Positions 44,186 through 55,493 of a DNA stretch of 64,000 nucleotides are shown one piece after another. This DNA is from Uranotaenia lowii. Taxonomy: Eukaryota; Arthropoda; Insecta; Diptera; Culicidae. The stretch is from the NCBI RefSeq assembly GCF_029784155.1, contig NC_073693.1, forward strand, positions 187,323,802 to 187,387,801, in the 5' to 3' direction. Position 1 is the first letter of the stretch; each line of letters begins with the position of its first letter. A program made the position numbers and the translations under genes. Below the pieces are notes generated by a model. The model worked only from the letters and a program-made list of their open reading frames with translations. It was not told the origin of the DNA and made no database searches.

Positions 44186-45935
44186 ATTGAAAAATAGCAT
44201 CAGGGAATCCGCTGATTTATTTTCGGAATTCTTCAGCAGTGTTTATAGCTCGTCTAATCCTGATTGCGCTGATACCTATTTTGGAACTCTACCGAACTAT
44301 GACGTCAGGCTCCCACAACCTCTATTTACCGATCAGGAAGTGTTAAACGTACTCAGTTCGCTCGATCCATCGAAAGGTCCAGGTCCAGATGGCATTCCAT
44401 CGTCATTGGTTTCGAGATTAGCTGTATCTCTTGCAACACCGCTTCGTTTAATTTTCAACCGATCAATCTCAGAAGGTGTTTTTCCTAGCCATTGGAAAAT
44501 CGCTTCTATATCGCCGATTCATAAGTCTGGGAATGCGCATCGTGTGGAGAACTACCGGCCAATTTCAATCCTCTGCTGTTTTTCAAAGGTGCTTGAAGTT
44601 TTGATGTACGAAAGGCTCTATTCAGCAGCTACTCCGATACTTGCCGAAGTCCAGCACGGTTTTATCCGGAAGAGATCAACGTTGACCAACTTGATGTGCT
44701 ATGCCAGTGACTTGCATACTGCAACTGATAAAAAACTGCAAGTGGACTCAATATACGTCGACTTTGCCAAGGCCTTCGACAAAGTACCTCATATGGTCGT
44801 GATGGAGAAAATAAAACGCTATGGTTTCCCTGAATGGGTAAGCAAATGGTTGCACTCTTACCTGCTTAATCGTCAAGGCTTCGTAAATATCCGTGGAGTT
44901 CACTCCACTATGTTTACTATGCCGTCTGGTGTTCCGCAAGGTAGTCACTTAGGACCACTTATTTTCGTGATTTTCATAAACGACTTAGCAACCGTCCTTC
45001 AATCGCCAAAACTACTGTTCGCAGATGATTTGAAAATCTACCGGATCGTTGACTCAAGAGTGGACTGCGCTGCCCTCCAAGAAGACATTAACAGACTTCT
45101 CGCATGGTGTGGAAAACATGGAATGGAAGTAAACGCTGATAAGTGCAAGTGCATCAGCTTTTTTAGAACCAGAAATTCTTTGGTCTTCGATTACGCTTTT
45201 GGTGACACTCCGCTCGAAAGAGTTGTCACAATTAAGGATCTTGGAGTAACCTTTGATCAGAAACTCTCGTTTAATCAGCATATCGCAACAACAACAGCTA
45301 AAGCCTTCGCTCTGCTTGGATTCCTGCGACGAAATACTTTGAGCTTTGAGGACCCATACGCTCTCAAGACAGTGTTCTGCTCTTTGGTGCGAAGTGTCTT
45401 GGAGTATGCGGCACCAGTTTGGGCACCCTACCACTCTGTCCATATCGAACGAATCGAACGAATTCAGAGAAAATTTCTTCGTTATGCGTTGCGTCAACTG
45501 CCATGGAGAGACCCTGTAAGGCTACCACCCTACCCACAAAGGTGTGCTCTTTTGTCTATACCGTCCCTAGGCCAAAGAAGAACATATTTGCAGCGAATGT
45601 TTGTATACGACATCCTGACAAACGCTATAGACTGTCCACAATTGCTCCAAAGCTTGAGTTTGCACGCCCCAGCCCGCCGTTTGCGTAATCAAACCACCCT
45701 TTGGCTACCTAGAAACAGAACAGTTTTTGGACAAAACCACCCGCTGAATCGATGTTGTCAAGTCTTCAACGATGTTTCACACTTGTTTGACTTCAATGTA
45801 TCCAAATCAATGTTTAAATGTGCAATACGTAACGTTCCCTAGTTTTAACATAGTTTTAATTTAAACATAAGTTAATTTTAATATTCGGTCTGTATGGCAG
45901 CAGTCAAAGACTTAAATAAATAAATAAATAAAATA
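44185..45935 (+). mobile_element. 5'-truncated LINE with uninterrupted RT and a TAAA tail
   Basis: The element begins inside the region before RT and ends with TAAATAAATAAATAAA (about 45918-45933). It has inserted into a family B repeat. Endonuclease and ORF1 are absent because of 5' truncation. Confidence 0.82.
44190..45842 (+). CDS. LINE reverse transcriptase (C-terminal part of ORF2), jockey-like
   Basis: A frame of 577 codons is open from 44109; its first 25-30 codons come from the flanking repeat, so the LINE part starts near 44190. RT would copy element RNA at a nicked target. With residues counted from 44109, blocks seen are PSKGPGPDGIPSSL (88-100), ENYRPISILCCFSK (147-160), YVDFAKAFDKVPH with the first catalytic Asp (216-228), SGVPQGSHLGPLIF (273-286), the FADD box (304-307; 45018-45029), and the C-terminal LEYAAPVWAPYH and IERIQRKFLRY thumb/tail blocks. 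No stops interrupt it, so the copy is fairly young. It lacks its endonuclease and cannot move by itself. Confidence 0.9.
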   Translation, partial: KNSIRESADLFSEFFSSVYSSSNPDCADTYFGTLPNYDVRLPQPLFTDQEVLNVLSSLDPSKGPGPDGIPSSLVSRLAVSLATPLRLIFNRSISEGVFPSHWKIASISPIHKSGNAHRVENYRPISILCCFSKVLEVLMYERLYSAATPILAEVQHGFIRKRSTLTNLMCYASDLHTATDKKLQVDSIYVDFAKAFDKVPHMVVMEKIKRYGFPEWVSKWLHSYLLNRQGFVNIRGVHSTMFTMPSGVPQGSHLGPLIFVIFINDLATVLQSPKLLFADDLKIYRIVDSRVDCAALQEDINRLLAWCGKHGMEVNADKCKCISFFRTRNSLVFDYAFGDTPLERVVTIKDLGVTFDQKLSFNQHIATTTAKAFALLGFLRRNTLSFEDPYALKTVFCSLVRSVLEYAAPVWAPYHSVHIERIERIQRKFLRYALRQLPWRDPVRLPPYPQRCALLSIPSLGQRRTYLQRMFVYDILTNAIDCPQLLQSLSLHAPARRLRNQTTLWLPRNRTVFGQNHPLNRCCQVFNDVSHLFDFNVSKSMFKCAIRNVP

Positions 45936-46357
45936 TTTTTCCTCAACGATTAAGTTTTCCATTGAACAAAAGTTTATAAAAAAGAAGAAAAAAAAGTTGA
46001 ACAAAACTTATTTATAATCATAAAACTAAGCTTCTGTAAAATTTTCAGCGCAAAAAATTTGGTTTTAGAGGTTGCTAAAAGATATGATGAAAAGGGGATC
46101 AAGAAATCTAATTCGCCCCTTAAGTTTCGCCTGAATATTTGTTGCCCTCTAGTGATGATAGTTACCCCGAAACATAAAATCGTGTAAAAAGTTAACTACT
46201 TTAGTGAAGCTATTAAACTTGTCTGAAAATTCTAAAATCAATGATGATACTTTAGTGTCCTCACACCAGTTAAACTTTAAAGTACATAATACGAGAATGG
46301 AATCCCTTCAACAATACTTCAAAAAAAAAAAGTGATCAAAGTTCCCCAAATATACGA
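45936..46357. other. AT-rich non-coding
   Basis: The first 40 bases may be the far side of the family B repeat. AGTGATCAAAGTTCCCCAAA (46331-46350) resembles a MITE end also seen near 22098. Confidence 0.4.
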
Positions 46358-46359
46358 TA

Positions 46360-47300
46360 CCGTAATCCGGGGTAATATTGATCACTTTTTTCAATATATT
46401 TCGATTATTTTTTTCTGTTAAGTGGAATGTGGCATGTTTTATATTTTTAAAACCAGTACTGAACTCCTATGAACGTAAAACATGGATGAAGAAATTTATT
46501 AGACCTTTTTAAATTTGATTTAAAAATCGTTTTCGTCACTGTTCGGAATTTGATGCTTTGGGGTGACATTGATCAGTCTCTATTCTGACGGTTTGAACAA
46601 GTTTTCTAGATCGTAAAGGATACACAACACCTTCATAATATTTACAAATGCTAGTTTATCATTTAACCTTGGTTTTGAACGTTTTATTTTAAAAATATTT
46701 ATATTCGAAAAAAAGAACAATGATGCTGCCTACATTTAGGGGCAAAAATAATTATAATTGTTAAATAGTTTGAGCTTCAAAAAACAAATGAAATTTTACC
46801 TTCATACATTCCTCTAGGCCCTCCCACTATTTCCATTTTCGTTTTTTCGTCAAAGTTAACGATTTGATAGGGTTCCTATCCATTTGTCCAAAACGGGCTT
46901 ACTCTTGGAAAATGTCCTTTTTTTTTTAAATATCAAATATTTATCTCTAAATGACAATAAAAATAGCACTATAACTGTTCATATACAAAGAAAAAAAATG
47001 TTCTTTCACATTAAACAACCCGCTTGCTTCTAATACTTTTTGGTATCATCAGGAGAGCTAATTGTTTGCGAGCCTTGGAAAAATAGATATTTTAAGATTT
47101 TGAAATTAGATTCTTAAATAACAGAAAAAGCTTCAAATGCAAACCAAACTTTGCCTATTTGATACTCTATTGATAGGCTTTCAAACGTGGAAAACAGTTT
47201 TAAAAAATGCAAAGTACAGACTGAGTTATTGATGATAATGTGGAAAGGTTTATTATTGGTCAAATTTACTCCGGTGATCAACGGGGTAACCGTTTTACGG
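46360..47300. mobile_element. 941-bp TA-flanked MITE with CCGTAAWWCGG ends
   Basis: Left CCGTAATCCGGGGTAATATTGATCA; right (reverse complement) CCGTAAAACGGTTACCCC then GTTGATCA. TA flanks both sides (46358-46359 and 47301-47302). GATCA-type words recur within (for example CATTGATCAGTC near 46570). Non-coding. Confidence 0.65.
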
Positions 47301-47302
47301 TA

Positions 47303-49440
47303 CTTAAAAATTATATTTAAAAAAATGGAATAATAATAATAAATAAATAAAAAACACACAAAGTTTCAAACATGACCGACCATGTATCAGCAAAATCAGT
47401 CTATCCTAAAAGGACGACTGTTAGTACGATAAGATGTAAACCATGCCAAAGGCGCTTTTATGAGAAGAGCTAGTGATACTTTACCGCCGGAAAATGTATG
47501 AGCAATAGAGTTGCATTAATGGATCGCCCAGCTATACACAAACGCCCAGCTTTATTGATTTATAGCACCTGGAGTGTGATAATCATACATTTCTGGTTCC
47601 ACGCGTAAGCCACACCTCGCACAAATCGCCTGCTTGGAAATAGAAGCCTATACATATCGGAAAGTGGCTGATGTGTGAGAATAGAGAAATTATTGCTGAC
47701 TGAGTGCTGCCACAGTCGTCGTAAGCATCCATCGTTATTATTATATGGAACCGAGCCTTCCCCTTCTTTCGTTCCAACGCAATGGCGCCACACATAGCGA
47801 GTTTCACACAACTCACGATTCTATCATATTTTGTGGACCGGCACGATAAATTCATTAACGTCACTGGATGTTAGTACAACGTGCCGAGCAATTTCATTTC
47901 CCTCGTTATCATCATCATCATCATCATCAGCAGCAGCATCAAAAGCTCCAACATTGGTACAAAACTCGTGTACTGTACACCAACAAGCCACTCGCCAAAT
48001 GCCACAGTTTAGGTGTTAAGATAGCTGCTGATGCCTACCACCCACAAGCCCTACTCGACTACAAGAGGATATTTCATACTCCATACACACCGTATTCACT
48101 GCCATTCACTGGGATAACATAATACTTCGCTTCTGGTATCACTAGATCCCTGGTATGGTAACAAGCTCTTCCGCTAGGACCTCATTCAGGTAAATCACCA
48201 GTTCGCGTTTATGACAATTAGCACTTGTACGCGGATCGCACCTATAAATTCATTACGGCGTCCTTCCGCCGATACGCGCCGAGATAACACACTATGTAGG
48301 GCTTCCGAGTCGCCGGAACGAATCTTCCTTCATCATCCGTTGGAGGTTTCCCACGTCAACGAGAAAGTTATGTTTTAATTCAATAATCCAGCTTCATTTC
48401 GGTGTATCCGTCTGACACGAGTAACGATAATGGCCACGTGTAGGCATCGTTAAGCCGTATCCAGCATCAGGCACAAACCACCGGAAAGCCTTATCCGGTA
48501 CACATATCCATCGAGAGACCGGTACAGCTAATCACGCTAGGCCAAAACTGTGCACAAAGTCACTCTCGTAATTCTTCTCTTACAAGGGGAAATGAATGGC
48601 TTTTTCCGTCCGGTCAGGATAGGTTATATATTTTTTGCATCGACCTCACTCAACACTCGCGTACCATTTAACTTGGCCTAGGTCAAGCATCGCAAACACC
48701 AATTCCAAGGTTTAGCTATCCACTTTTGGCCATCTAATCACGAGGACGTTCGGAAATCAACTGATCTAAATTACAACACACAGCGGACAGCCAAACACAG
48801 CATCCAGCCTCCAGCATCCCCAGCACATCACATTGAATTCATCCTTCCAATCGTTGGGAATGTTTCGTCGAGTTTGCGCACAGAGACCTTTGATGAAAGT
48901 TACGATGAATCAGTTCCCGTAATCCCGTGATGTTTACATCACGTTCAACGGCAGCGTAAGGTGAAAAACAGTGACACAGGTCAATGGGGAGTTCAGTCCT
49001 CATCGGGAATCGTTGAAAGTTGTTTCGAGTACCTTCCTACCCTAGTGTTTTTTCTGTTCGTTCGTCCTTCGCCATCCCAAGAGCTACGTCGTCGTACATG
49101 CACTGAATTCTACAAGCGAGAAGAAAAGAAAAACAAGAATGAGCTGCTTACAAATTGGATTCTATTCTCCAGTGAAAATTTTTGTGCCATACAATTGAAG
49201 GCTAGACTGTATGACTGATCCACTCGACCATTTATATTAAATTTGCATTGCATTGAACGCAAAAATTCAATTGTTCTTTTGTACATTTGTAACATCGACG
49301 GATAAAACATAAAGCAAACTTCGCAGTCACCTTTAAATACATGGTTTCTGATGGAATTAAATAAAAAGTTTCACCACGTGTTCTCATAAATAATAATTTT
49401 TTCTTCTTGAGTTTTTATCTCACAATTTACAATATCGTAA
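47303..49440. other. GC-richer non-repetitive island; possible host regulatory DNA
   Basis: From about 47400 to 49230 the sequence is clearly richer in G, C and CG dinucleotides than its neighbours and shares no repeat with the rest of the window. A TCA/CAG microsatellite-like run lies at 47905-47940. Frames of 60-93 codons overlap on both strands without motifs; none is called. The texture resembles the 17820-18760 island. Candidates are an enhancer-bearing intron or an untranslated exon of a large host gene, but nothing in the sequence proves this. Confidence 0.35.
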
Positions 49441-49450
49441 TCTGAGTCAT

Positions 49451-49515
49451 ACCGCCAAATGAAGCATCAAGCAATAGCGGTGTTTGATGCTACATATTTA
49501 TACCACATAACTTTT
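49451..49515. repeat. Family A terminal fragment
   Basis: TACCGCCAAATGAAGCATC, then AAGCAATAGCGGTGTTTGATGC, resembles the ACCGTCAAACGGGGCATC end of family A with its following CAACAGCGGGGTTAGATGCAACAT, much eroded. Confidence 0.45.
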
Positions 49516-49581
49516 TCGATTTTAAATTTTATTTATTTCATTTATTTTAAAACCTAACCAACCGGCACTCTGTATATTAGA

Positions 49582-49765
49582 CTGATTCGATTTGGAGTCA
49601 TTTTTGAATTTTTCTAACCTGGAGTCTTAAAAGCTTCGTTTGGGTTCAAAACTCATCCAAGATTTTTGTATGTATGGTAGCCAACTTGGGTGCACGGTTG
49701 TACCGCAGTTGTGGCTAAGGCTTCATCAACAAGTCACCGCAAGTTAATAATAATAATAATAATAA
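49582..49765. repeat. Foldback-element relic and AAT microsatellite
   Basis: AGACTGATTCGATTTGGAGTC and the following 80 bases match the terminus of the 39027-39811 foldback. An (AAT)n run of about seven units follows at 49746-49767. Confidence 0.55.
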
Positions 49766-49769
49766 TCAA

Positions 49770-50570
49770 TTTTATTCGTGTAACATAAGATATGTACAAT
49801 CTTTTTGAAGTGTTACATTTGGGTTTTCATTGTTTCGATCAGTGTTCTGAATATCACTCATTTTCAATGAATGTTTCTGATTGCACTTCGCAGCTGAACG
49901 TACAGCGGTCGGGTTTCGTTATTGATTGCTACTGGACCTACCCGATCATCGATCGTTCAATTCATCGCTAAAATACAGATCACCTCGCACGATGCTTGCT
50001 GTCAAAACAGTGCAGCACCATCATCAAATTGGAATATCACCAATGCGCAATGCATATGGCGAATCTTGTTGGTCTTCGATCAGGAGTGAATGGATCAGGC
50101 AGTGAGTGAATGATACATGAAGCCGATCATTAGCGTATTTTGTTTGATTTGATATAAAGCAAATTAATAAATTTATTTGTTGTTATAACGTTTTTTAACA
50201 TCAGTATGATCAAAATCAAATTGCAGTTGTGTTTGTGAGGGAAAGATGTTCACTTTCGCCGTGTTTTTCAATTTTTACAAGTTCTCTTATTAAAATCTCG
50301 TACGTCACGTTAAAACTACTGAGAATTTATGGTGTCCCGCACAACTGTTTGATTTTTCGCGTCCTGCAAAAAATAATTTTGAATTTCATATAATTCAGGC
50401 AGATACTGAGTGAGCTACATTCAGAATGGATCAGTTTGTATCTCACTCATCTCCGATATGCGATGTTTGCTGAACCGATGATTCTGAATGATGCGACTCG
50501 GTTTGCATAGCTGATAGGAGCGCTGATCGAGATTGCATACCAGCCAGGCGAAGCAGTAGCGAGAGGCGCT
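49770..50570. other. Non-coding, possibly the 3' flank of the LINE at 50577-54310
   Basis: No coding similarity. GC content is intermediate at 49850-50130. Because the minus-strand LINE ends at 50577, some of this may be its 3' untranslated region, but no tail can be identified. Confidence 0.35.
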
Positions 50571-50576
50571 ATCCCA

Positions 50577-53500
50577 TTATACAATCGGAATGTTTCCAAC
50601 AGGAAACGCATCCTGAGTGTTTGTTTTGATTGATTTTCGGACCATTGGTTTCGATTTTAATTTAATTGTTTCTGATGAATTTTCATGTCTAACTAATAAG
50701 AAACAACTGATTCTGTTTAATGCAAATCTTGATAGTGAAGCTTTCTTAAATTCCGATTTCGATTTAATCGACTTTATGCTGGTAGGAAGATTATTCCAGT
50801 TCGAGATGCCTCTTACGAGAAACGAATTATTGTAATAGACTGAAATATGAGGTGGAATTACAAAATTAATAGTTCTAGAGTTTCTTACTGGAACAAATAC
50901 TCTTTTAATGTAATGCGGACCTCCTCTAGTAACTATTCTATGGACCGAAACGCACAACCTGTGTTTATAAAAGTTATAGAATGGACAACCGATCAGCATT
51001 TTTTGAAGATGAGAAACACTTGAAAATCTAGATAGACCATAAACATAGCGGACACATGAGTTCGAAGCAACTCGAAGTCCATCCATGGACCTAAGTAAAC
51101 AATTTGAGTAGATAAAATCTCCGTATATAAACAATGGATAAATGTAGCATTTGAACAGTTTTAGTTTAGTATTAATATCGAGGTGCCTAGTGGTAAGATT
51201 AAGCCTTTTTAAGGATCCGTAGATTCTGCTACATTGTTTGTTTACTTGCCTTTTCCATGACAGTTCATGATCAAAGATTACGCCAAGATTTTCCGCACAA
51301 TCGGAGAAAATAATTTCAGATTCTGCCAAATTAAGTCTCAGAAGATCTGAATCCCTATTCCATCTATTAAAAAACAGAGCTTTAGTTTTTGCGGGGTTGA
51401 GGTAGAAGGTTTAAGTAGGACCATTCATAATTGATTTTATCACAAACATCACTTAGGGGCACTGATTTGTCAGAGCAAAAATATTAAAGAACTGTAGGAA
51501 GATCATTTATGAAGAGTGAAAAAAGAAGTGGACCTAGAATTGATCCTTGAGGAACTCCTGACTCAATGGGCATTAGAACAGACAGACAGCTATCAAGGAA
51601 AACAGCCTGTTCACGACCCTGAAGGTATGATTTAATCATTTTTGCTGCGGGTCCAGAAAAATAAAATTTAGAAATTAATTTTTCGATGAGCTTCTTGTGG
51701 GACACTCTGTCGAACTCTTTAGCAAAATCTATTAATAAGGCTATGATCATTTAGTATCCGGGCAGTTACAAACGAATGTATTTTAAAAACTATTCATTTG
51801 ATCGAAAAACTTTCTATGGAAGAAATGAAGGTGTTAATATGACATTTAATATAAAAATATATAAAAAATTATTTATCAATGATTTCAAGAAATAATCTTA
51901 CTTCTTCATAAAATCTCTTTTTTATCTTTGCACACTTTTTTCAGTCATTTATTGATTTATTATTTTTACCACAGAAGCAAAACATTTGCAAAATCATGAT
52001 ATTTTACACAAACTCACCTGGAAAAAGCAATTGGAATCTTTTTGGAACCTTTTCATGAATAGGTATCTCGAAAAATTTGATCTCTTAAATCCGGTTTTAA
52101 CATGAATTTCTTTGTCCATCAGGACACATCTGTCACATTGCGTAAAAACCGGTTGTACGTATTGCAATCTAAGGAACTGGTCACTATTAGTTATTTACTT
52201 GGTGTCTGCTAGTCAGACAACACTTTTTGACTGACGGAAATGGGATAATTGCATTATTTAAGGGGTCTGCATTCAGTTATCCCCAATAACCATAGACTTT
52301 TTACCATATTTAAGATCAAGGGTTCCATTCCGATGCTTGATTTGAACTTCGTGTGGATTCTAGAGTAACTCCTTATACTTCTTAACCATTTGGCCCAAAA
52401 AAGAATCAGAAAAAATCAACAGTTTATGAGTTATCAAGTCGACAATGAAAAATTTTCGAGGCGCAAAATGCGCAAAAGGCGCAAATTTGTGCAAAATTAT
52501 TTTTACCATCTCTTTTTGCATCGTGAATATCTCAGACACACATTAACTTAAAAATCTGACAAAAATAGGCCAGATTGTCCTTTTCATAACCAACACAACG
52601 CTTCTAAAGTTTTGCATATCCGAGCTCTAATAACGTAGTTATCACCGAAATAAAGTGCCCGGGTACTAAATGATCATAGCCTTAGGAGTACTGCTAACCC
52701 TTTTTTATCAAGAGAAGCGGCAATATCATTATGCACTTTGATCAAGGTAGTTTCTGTACTATGGTGAGCTCTAAATCCAGATTGACTATTGCTTAAAAGA
52801 TTATTCTCATCGATATAGTCCGAAATTTGTTGTTTGATCAGCTTTTCAAATATTTTTGAAATGGAGCTTAGAGGGCTAATTGGTCTTAAATTAGTAATAT
52901 CGTGATTATTCGATTTTTTTGGAATTGGTATAACTTTAACTTTTTTCCATTGAAACGGAAATTTAGATGTTCTAACAATTGTATTAAAAAGATGGTTTAA
53001 AATGGGCAGTATATCGGGAAGAACAATTTTTACAAGTTTAATAGGGATATTATCGAGTCCAGTATCGTTGGATTCAATAGAGGCTATTGCATTCACTATT
53101 TCATATTCATGAAACGGTTTGAATTGGAAACCGGTTGAGGTTTGTGGGATGAAGATTTCTTCACTATCATCAGATAAAAAATTTGAACAAAAGTAATCGT
53201 TTACATCTGAGGCTTAAAAATTAGAAATGGATGAAATTTTTTCTTCTTTACTTAGACTGAATGCTTTCAAATTATTCCAAAACTTTTTAGCAGGTAAATT
53301 TAAGTTTAATTTAAGCCTGTCGTGTGCAATTTTAGCTTTTGAAATTAGGATATTGACTTTATTGCGCAACCTTTTGAATAACAGTTTGTCGCATTCAAAT
53401 TTTGTTCGTTTCCATGTTCTATAAGCTAGATCTCTGTTTATCATAGCTACTTCTATGTCACGGTTAAACCATGCATTTTTCCGATGTTTTCTTAGTTTCA

Positions 53501-54310
53501 GAGGAAAATAGGAATCGTGAAGAGATTGTAAAAAAAAATTGAAAATTTCGACCAGTATGTCCGAATCATCTATGCTGAAAAAAAAGTTCCAATTCGTATC
53601 ATTTAGATATTGGGAAAGTCTACTATGAATGTAATTAATGTAGTCACGGAACCACTAACCATCACAATGATTCTGTTTAGAGAAATTGAGGGCCGAAAAA
53701 ATTAAATCGTGGTTAGACACACCGGGTAAGGAAATTTGACTAAATTTGTGGATGCTTTCTGTCGAATCCGTCAGTAAAAGATCAAGTTGTGAAGAACCAA
53801 AGTTATGGAAAAAAGTTGGTTCCCTATTCACATTTGTAAAACTTGAGCATGACAAAGTATCCTTGAAGATTTCGATTCTCGGAGATTGTTTTAAAAGATC
53901 ACAGTTGAAGTCTCCGATCAAAAACGAGTTATTATAATGTATCGTATATAGCTGAAAATGATCTTGGAGTAACTGGGCACAATCTTGTCCCGGTGGATTA
54001 TAATAGACTCCGAAAAATAATCTACTATCGTTACAAAATAATTCAATCAATATAACTCAGTGTTACCACTGCCACTGGACGACTTTGAGATGATTTTAAA
54101 TCTCAAACCGCTTTTAATATATATATATATATACAGATTCCACCGCCGTTACTGTTTCGGTCATTACGAATAAGACTAAAACCATCAATACCAATAGCTG
54201 AATCATGGACCGTTTCGTTTAACCAAGTTTCTGTCATGAAAAAAACATCGACTTTGCTACCTAAAATGAAATGTTTAAGTTTGTTAAATTTGGTCATACA
54301 CGTCATGCTG
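50577..54310 (-). pseudogene. LINE ORF2 (endonuclease and RT), interrupted and lacking FADD
   Basis: Minus-strand order. 54103-54306: start of the APE-type endonuclease (VDVFFMTETWLNETV, GFSLIRNDRNSNGGGICIY). 53655-54050: rest of the endonuclease (FLIGDFNCDLL, SNHDLIF). 53214-53444: linker. 52674-53096: RT fingers (DNIPIKLVK, NLRPISPLSSISKIFEKL, LSNSQSGFR). 51484-51736: palm (LIDFAKEFDRVSHKKLIEKL, GVPQGSILGPLLF). 50577-51329: C-terminal tail (NLGVIFDHELSW, NNLPTSIKSI). A 945-bp MITE (51738-52682) splits RT. Between NDLPTVL and FCSDKSVPLSDVCDK the FADD catalytic box is missing through a small deletion, and stops and frameshifts occur elsewhere. A TA microsatellite (54117-54133) has expanded within the endonuclease coding region. 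The copy is dead. Confidence 0.88.
51738..52682. mobile_element. 945-bp TA-flanked MITE inside the LINE RT
   Basis: The ends are near-perfect inverted repeats of about 27 bp: AGGCTATGATCATTTAGTA followed by YCCGGGCA, read from both sides. TA flanks them (51736-51737 and 52683-52684). Removing the element plus one TA restores the LINE frame (KKGLAVLL then LIDFAKEFD). Tc1/mariner-type target. Non-coding. Confidence 0.85.
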
Positions 54311-54760
54311 TAGTCGGTGCTGCTCTGAATTTAAGACTTCTGTACGGTTTAAAATGCGCCACTCCTAAAAGGAGACCGCACAGCTGGTTTTTGCCCGGAT
54401 GAGACTCCTTTGAACGAGTCGTTTTGCATTGCTCCCCGCACCAGGGGTAGTCAGAGACAGCTGACTACGAAAATCTCCGAAACGAACAAACTCAGACTTC
54501 CGCCTATCGCAGCGTTCGTCTGTCAACATAGACACGTGATCAACAACGCCTCAAACCAACCACCGACTAACGATCGTTCGACGACGCCCATACCCGAAAA
54601 CACTCATCATAGGACAGTCGAACGCTCATCCCAGAATAACTCCCCGAACCTGGAAGCGTGGTGGTCTCGATTTCAAATGCGCTAAGCGCAGAGCGAGTTA
54701 ACGAGTGGACTAACGACCGAAAGTTAAGAAGTCATTTCTTTTTCAGTTTAAAAACTCTGG
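54311..54760 (-). other. Probable 5' leader of the LINE
   Basis: GC-richer sequence directly upstream of the endonuclease start, on the same strand. It includes a short minus-strand frame (QKPAVRSPFRSGAF) that ends in a stop before the endonuclease. I infer a LINE 5' untranslated region or a short ORF1 remnant; no ORF1 domain is visible. Confidence 0.35.
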
Positions 54761-55149
54761 CTAGGATTTGTATCGAATGTATTTAAAGGGCGGAAACATT
54801 AGTTTTTGATGGATACATAATTTTAATTAGGTTTTCTTAATTTTATAAGTAGCAAGAATGAACATGTTCTGGCTTAACGAACCCTATTCTATACCTAGCC
54901 GTGTGCCGTACTATCTAGACTTCTCCGTGCTCTCGTTTCATCTCTCTACCCGGGGATTTTAGTTTTGCAAGGTTGGGCGGTCATAAAAAGGGTGACTATT
55001 GACCGAAATGCCTCAGCAACCTGATTTTTGGGAAACGGGATATTGTTAACCGTTCCGCTTAAAAACGGTTATGATCGATCATATAGTTTAATATGGGGGT
55101 TTCATCTTTTATGGATGGACCCCACTGGAAAGCACCTACTTGCGTGTTT

Positions 55150-55493
55150 TTATCTGCTGCTGTTGACCGGTGGCGACGGCAACGATGATTGGCTGCTCTC
55201 GGCTCCAGAATTTCGGTGAGTGGTGATTGGAAAACAACAGTTTTTGGCCGGATGTAAGTTGATGTTGGCGGGGTTGCTTACACCGGATATACCTTCCAGT
55301 GCCACCAGATTGTCCCAGACTTCTTCAATCGCCGATATGGTGACGAATCGGGCGTGCTGGTGTTTTGTTAGCCAGCGAAGAAGCTGTGCCCAACGGGCGG
55401 GTGTCTCGGGGTGTGATGTGTGGCAGGGGGCCGGCTGATGCTTTGGGCGATCGCTATCGTTAGGAGAGGGCTTTTTAAAATAAAGAGCACGGT
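55150..55493 (-). other. Unassigned open frame, coding-like
   Basis: A stop-to-stop minus-strand frame of about 113 codons without a useful ATG. It reads PARWAQLLRWLTKHQHARFV, TISAIEEVWDNLVALEGI, SGVSNPANINLHPAK and then a Ser/Pro-rich tail ending SSR and TAA (55150-55152). The regular amphipathic composition and good codon texture look protein-coding, perhaps a piece of a retrotransposon Gag or of a host exon. I do not recognise the family. The overlapping plus-strand frames (55028-55438) look like shadows. Confidence 0.35.

Noticed and set aside
43394..45842. The two adjacent LINE pieces as one element
   Set aside because: They lie on opposite strands and both contain C-terminal LINE sequence, so they are separate insertions.
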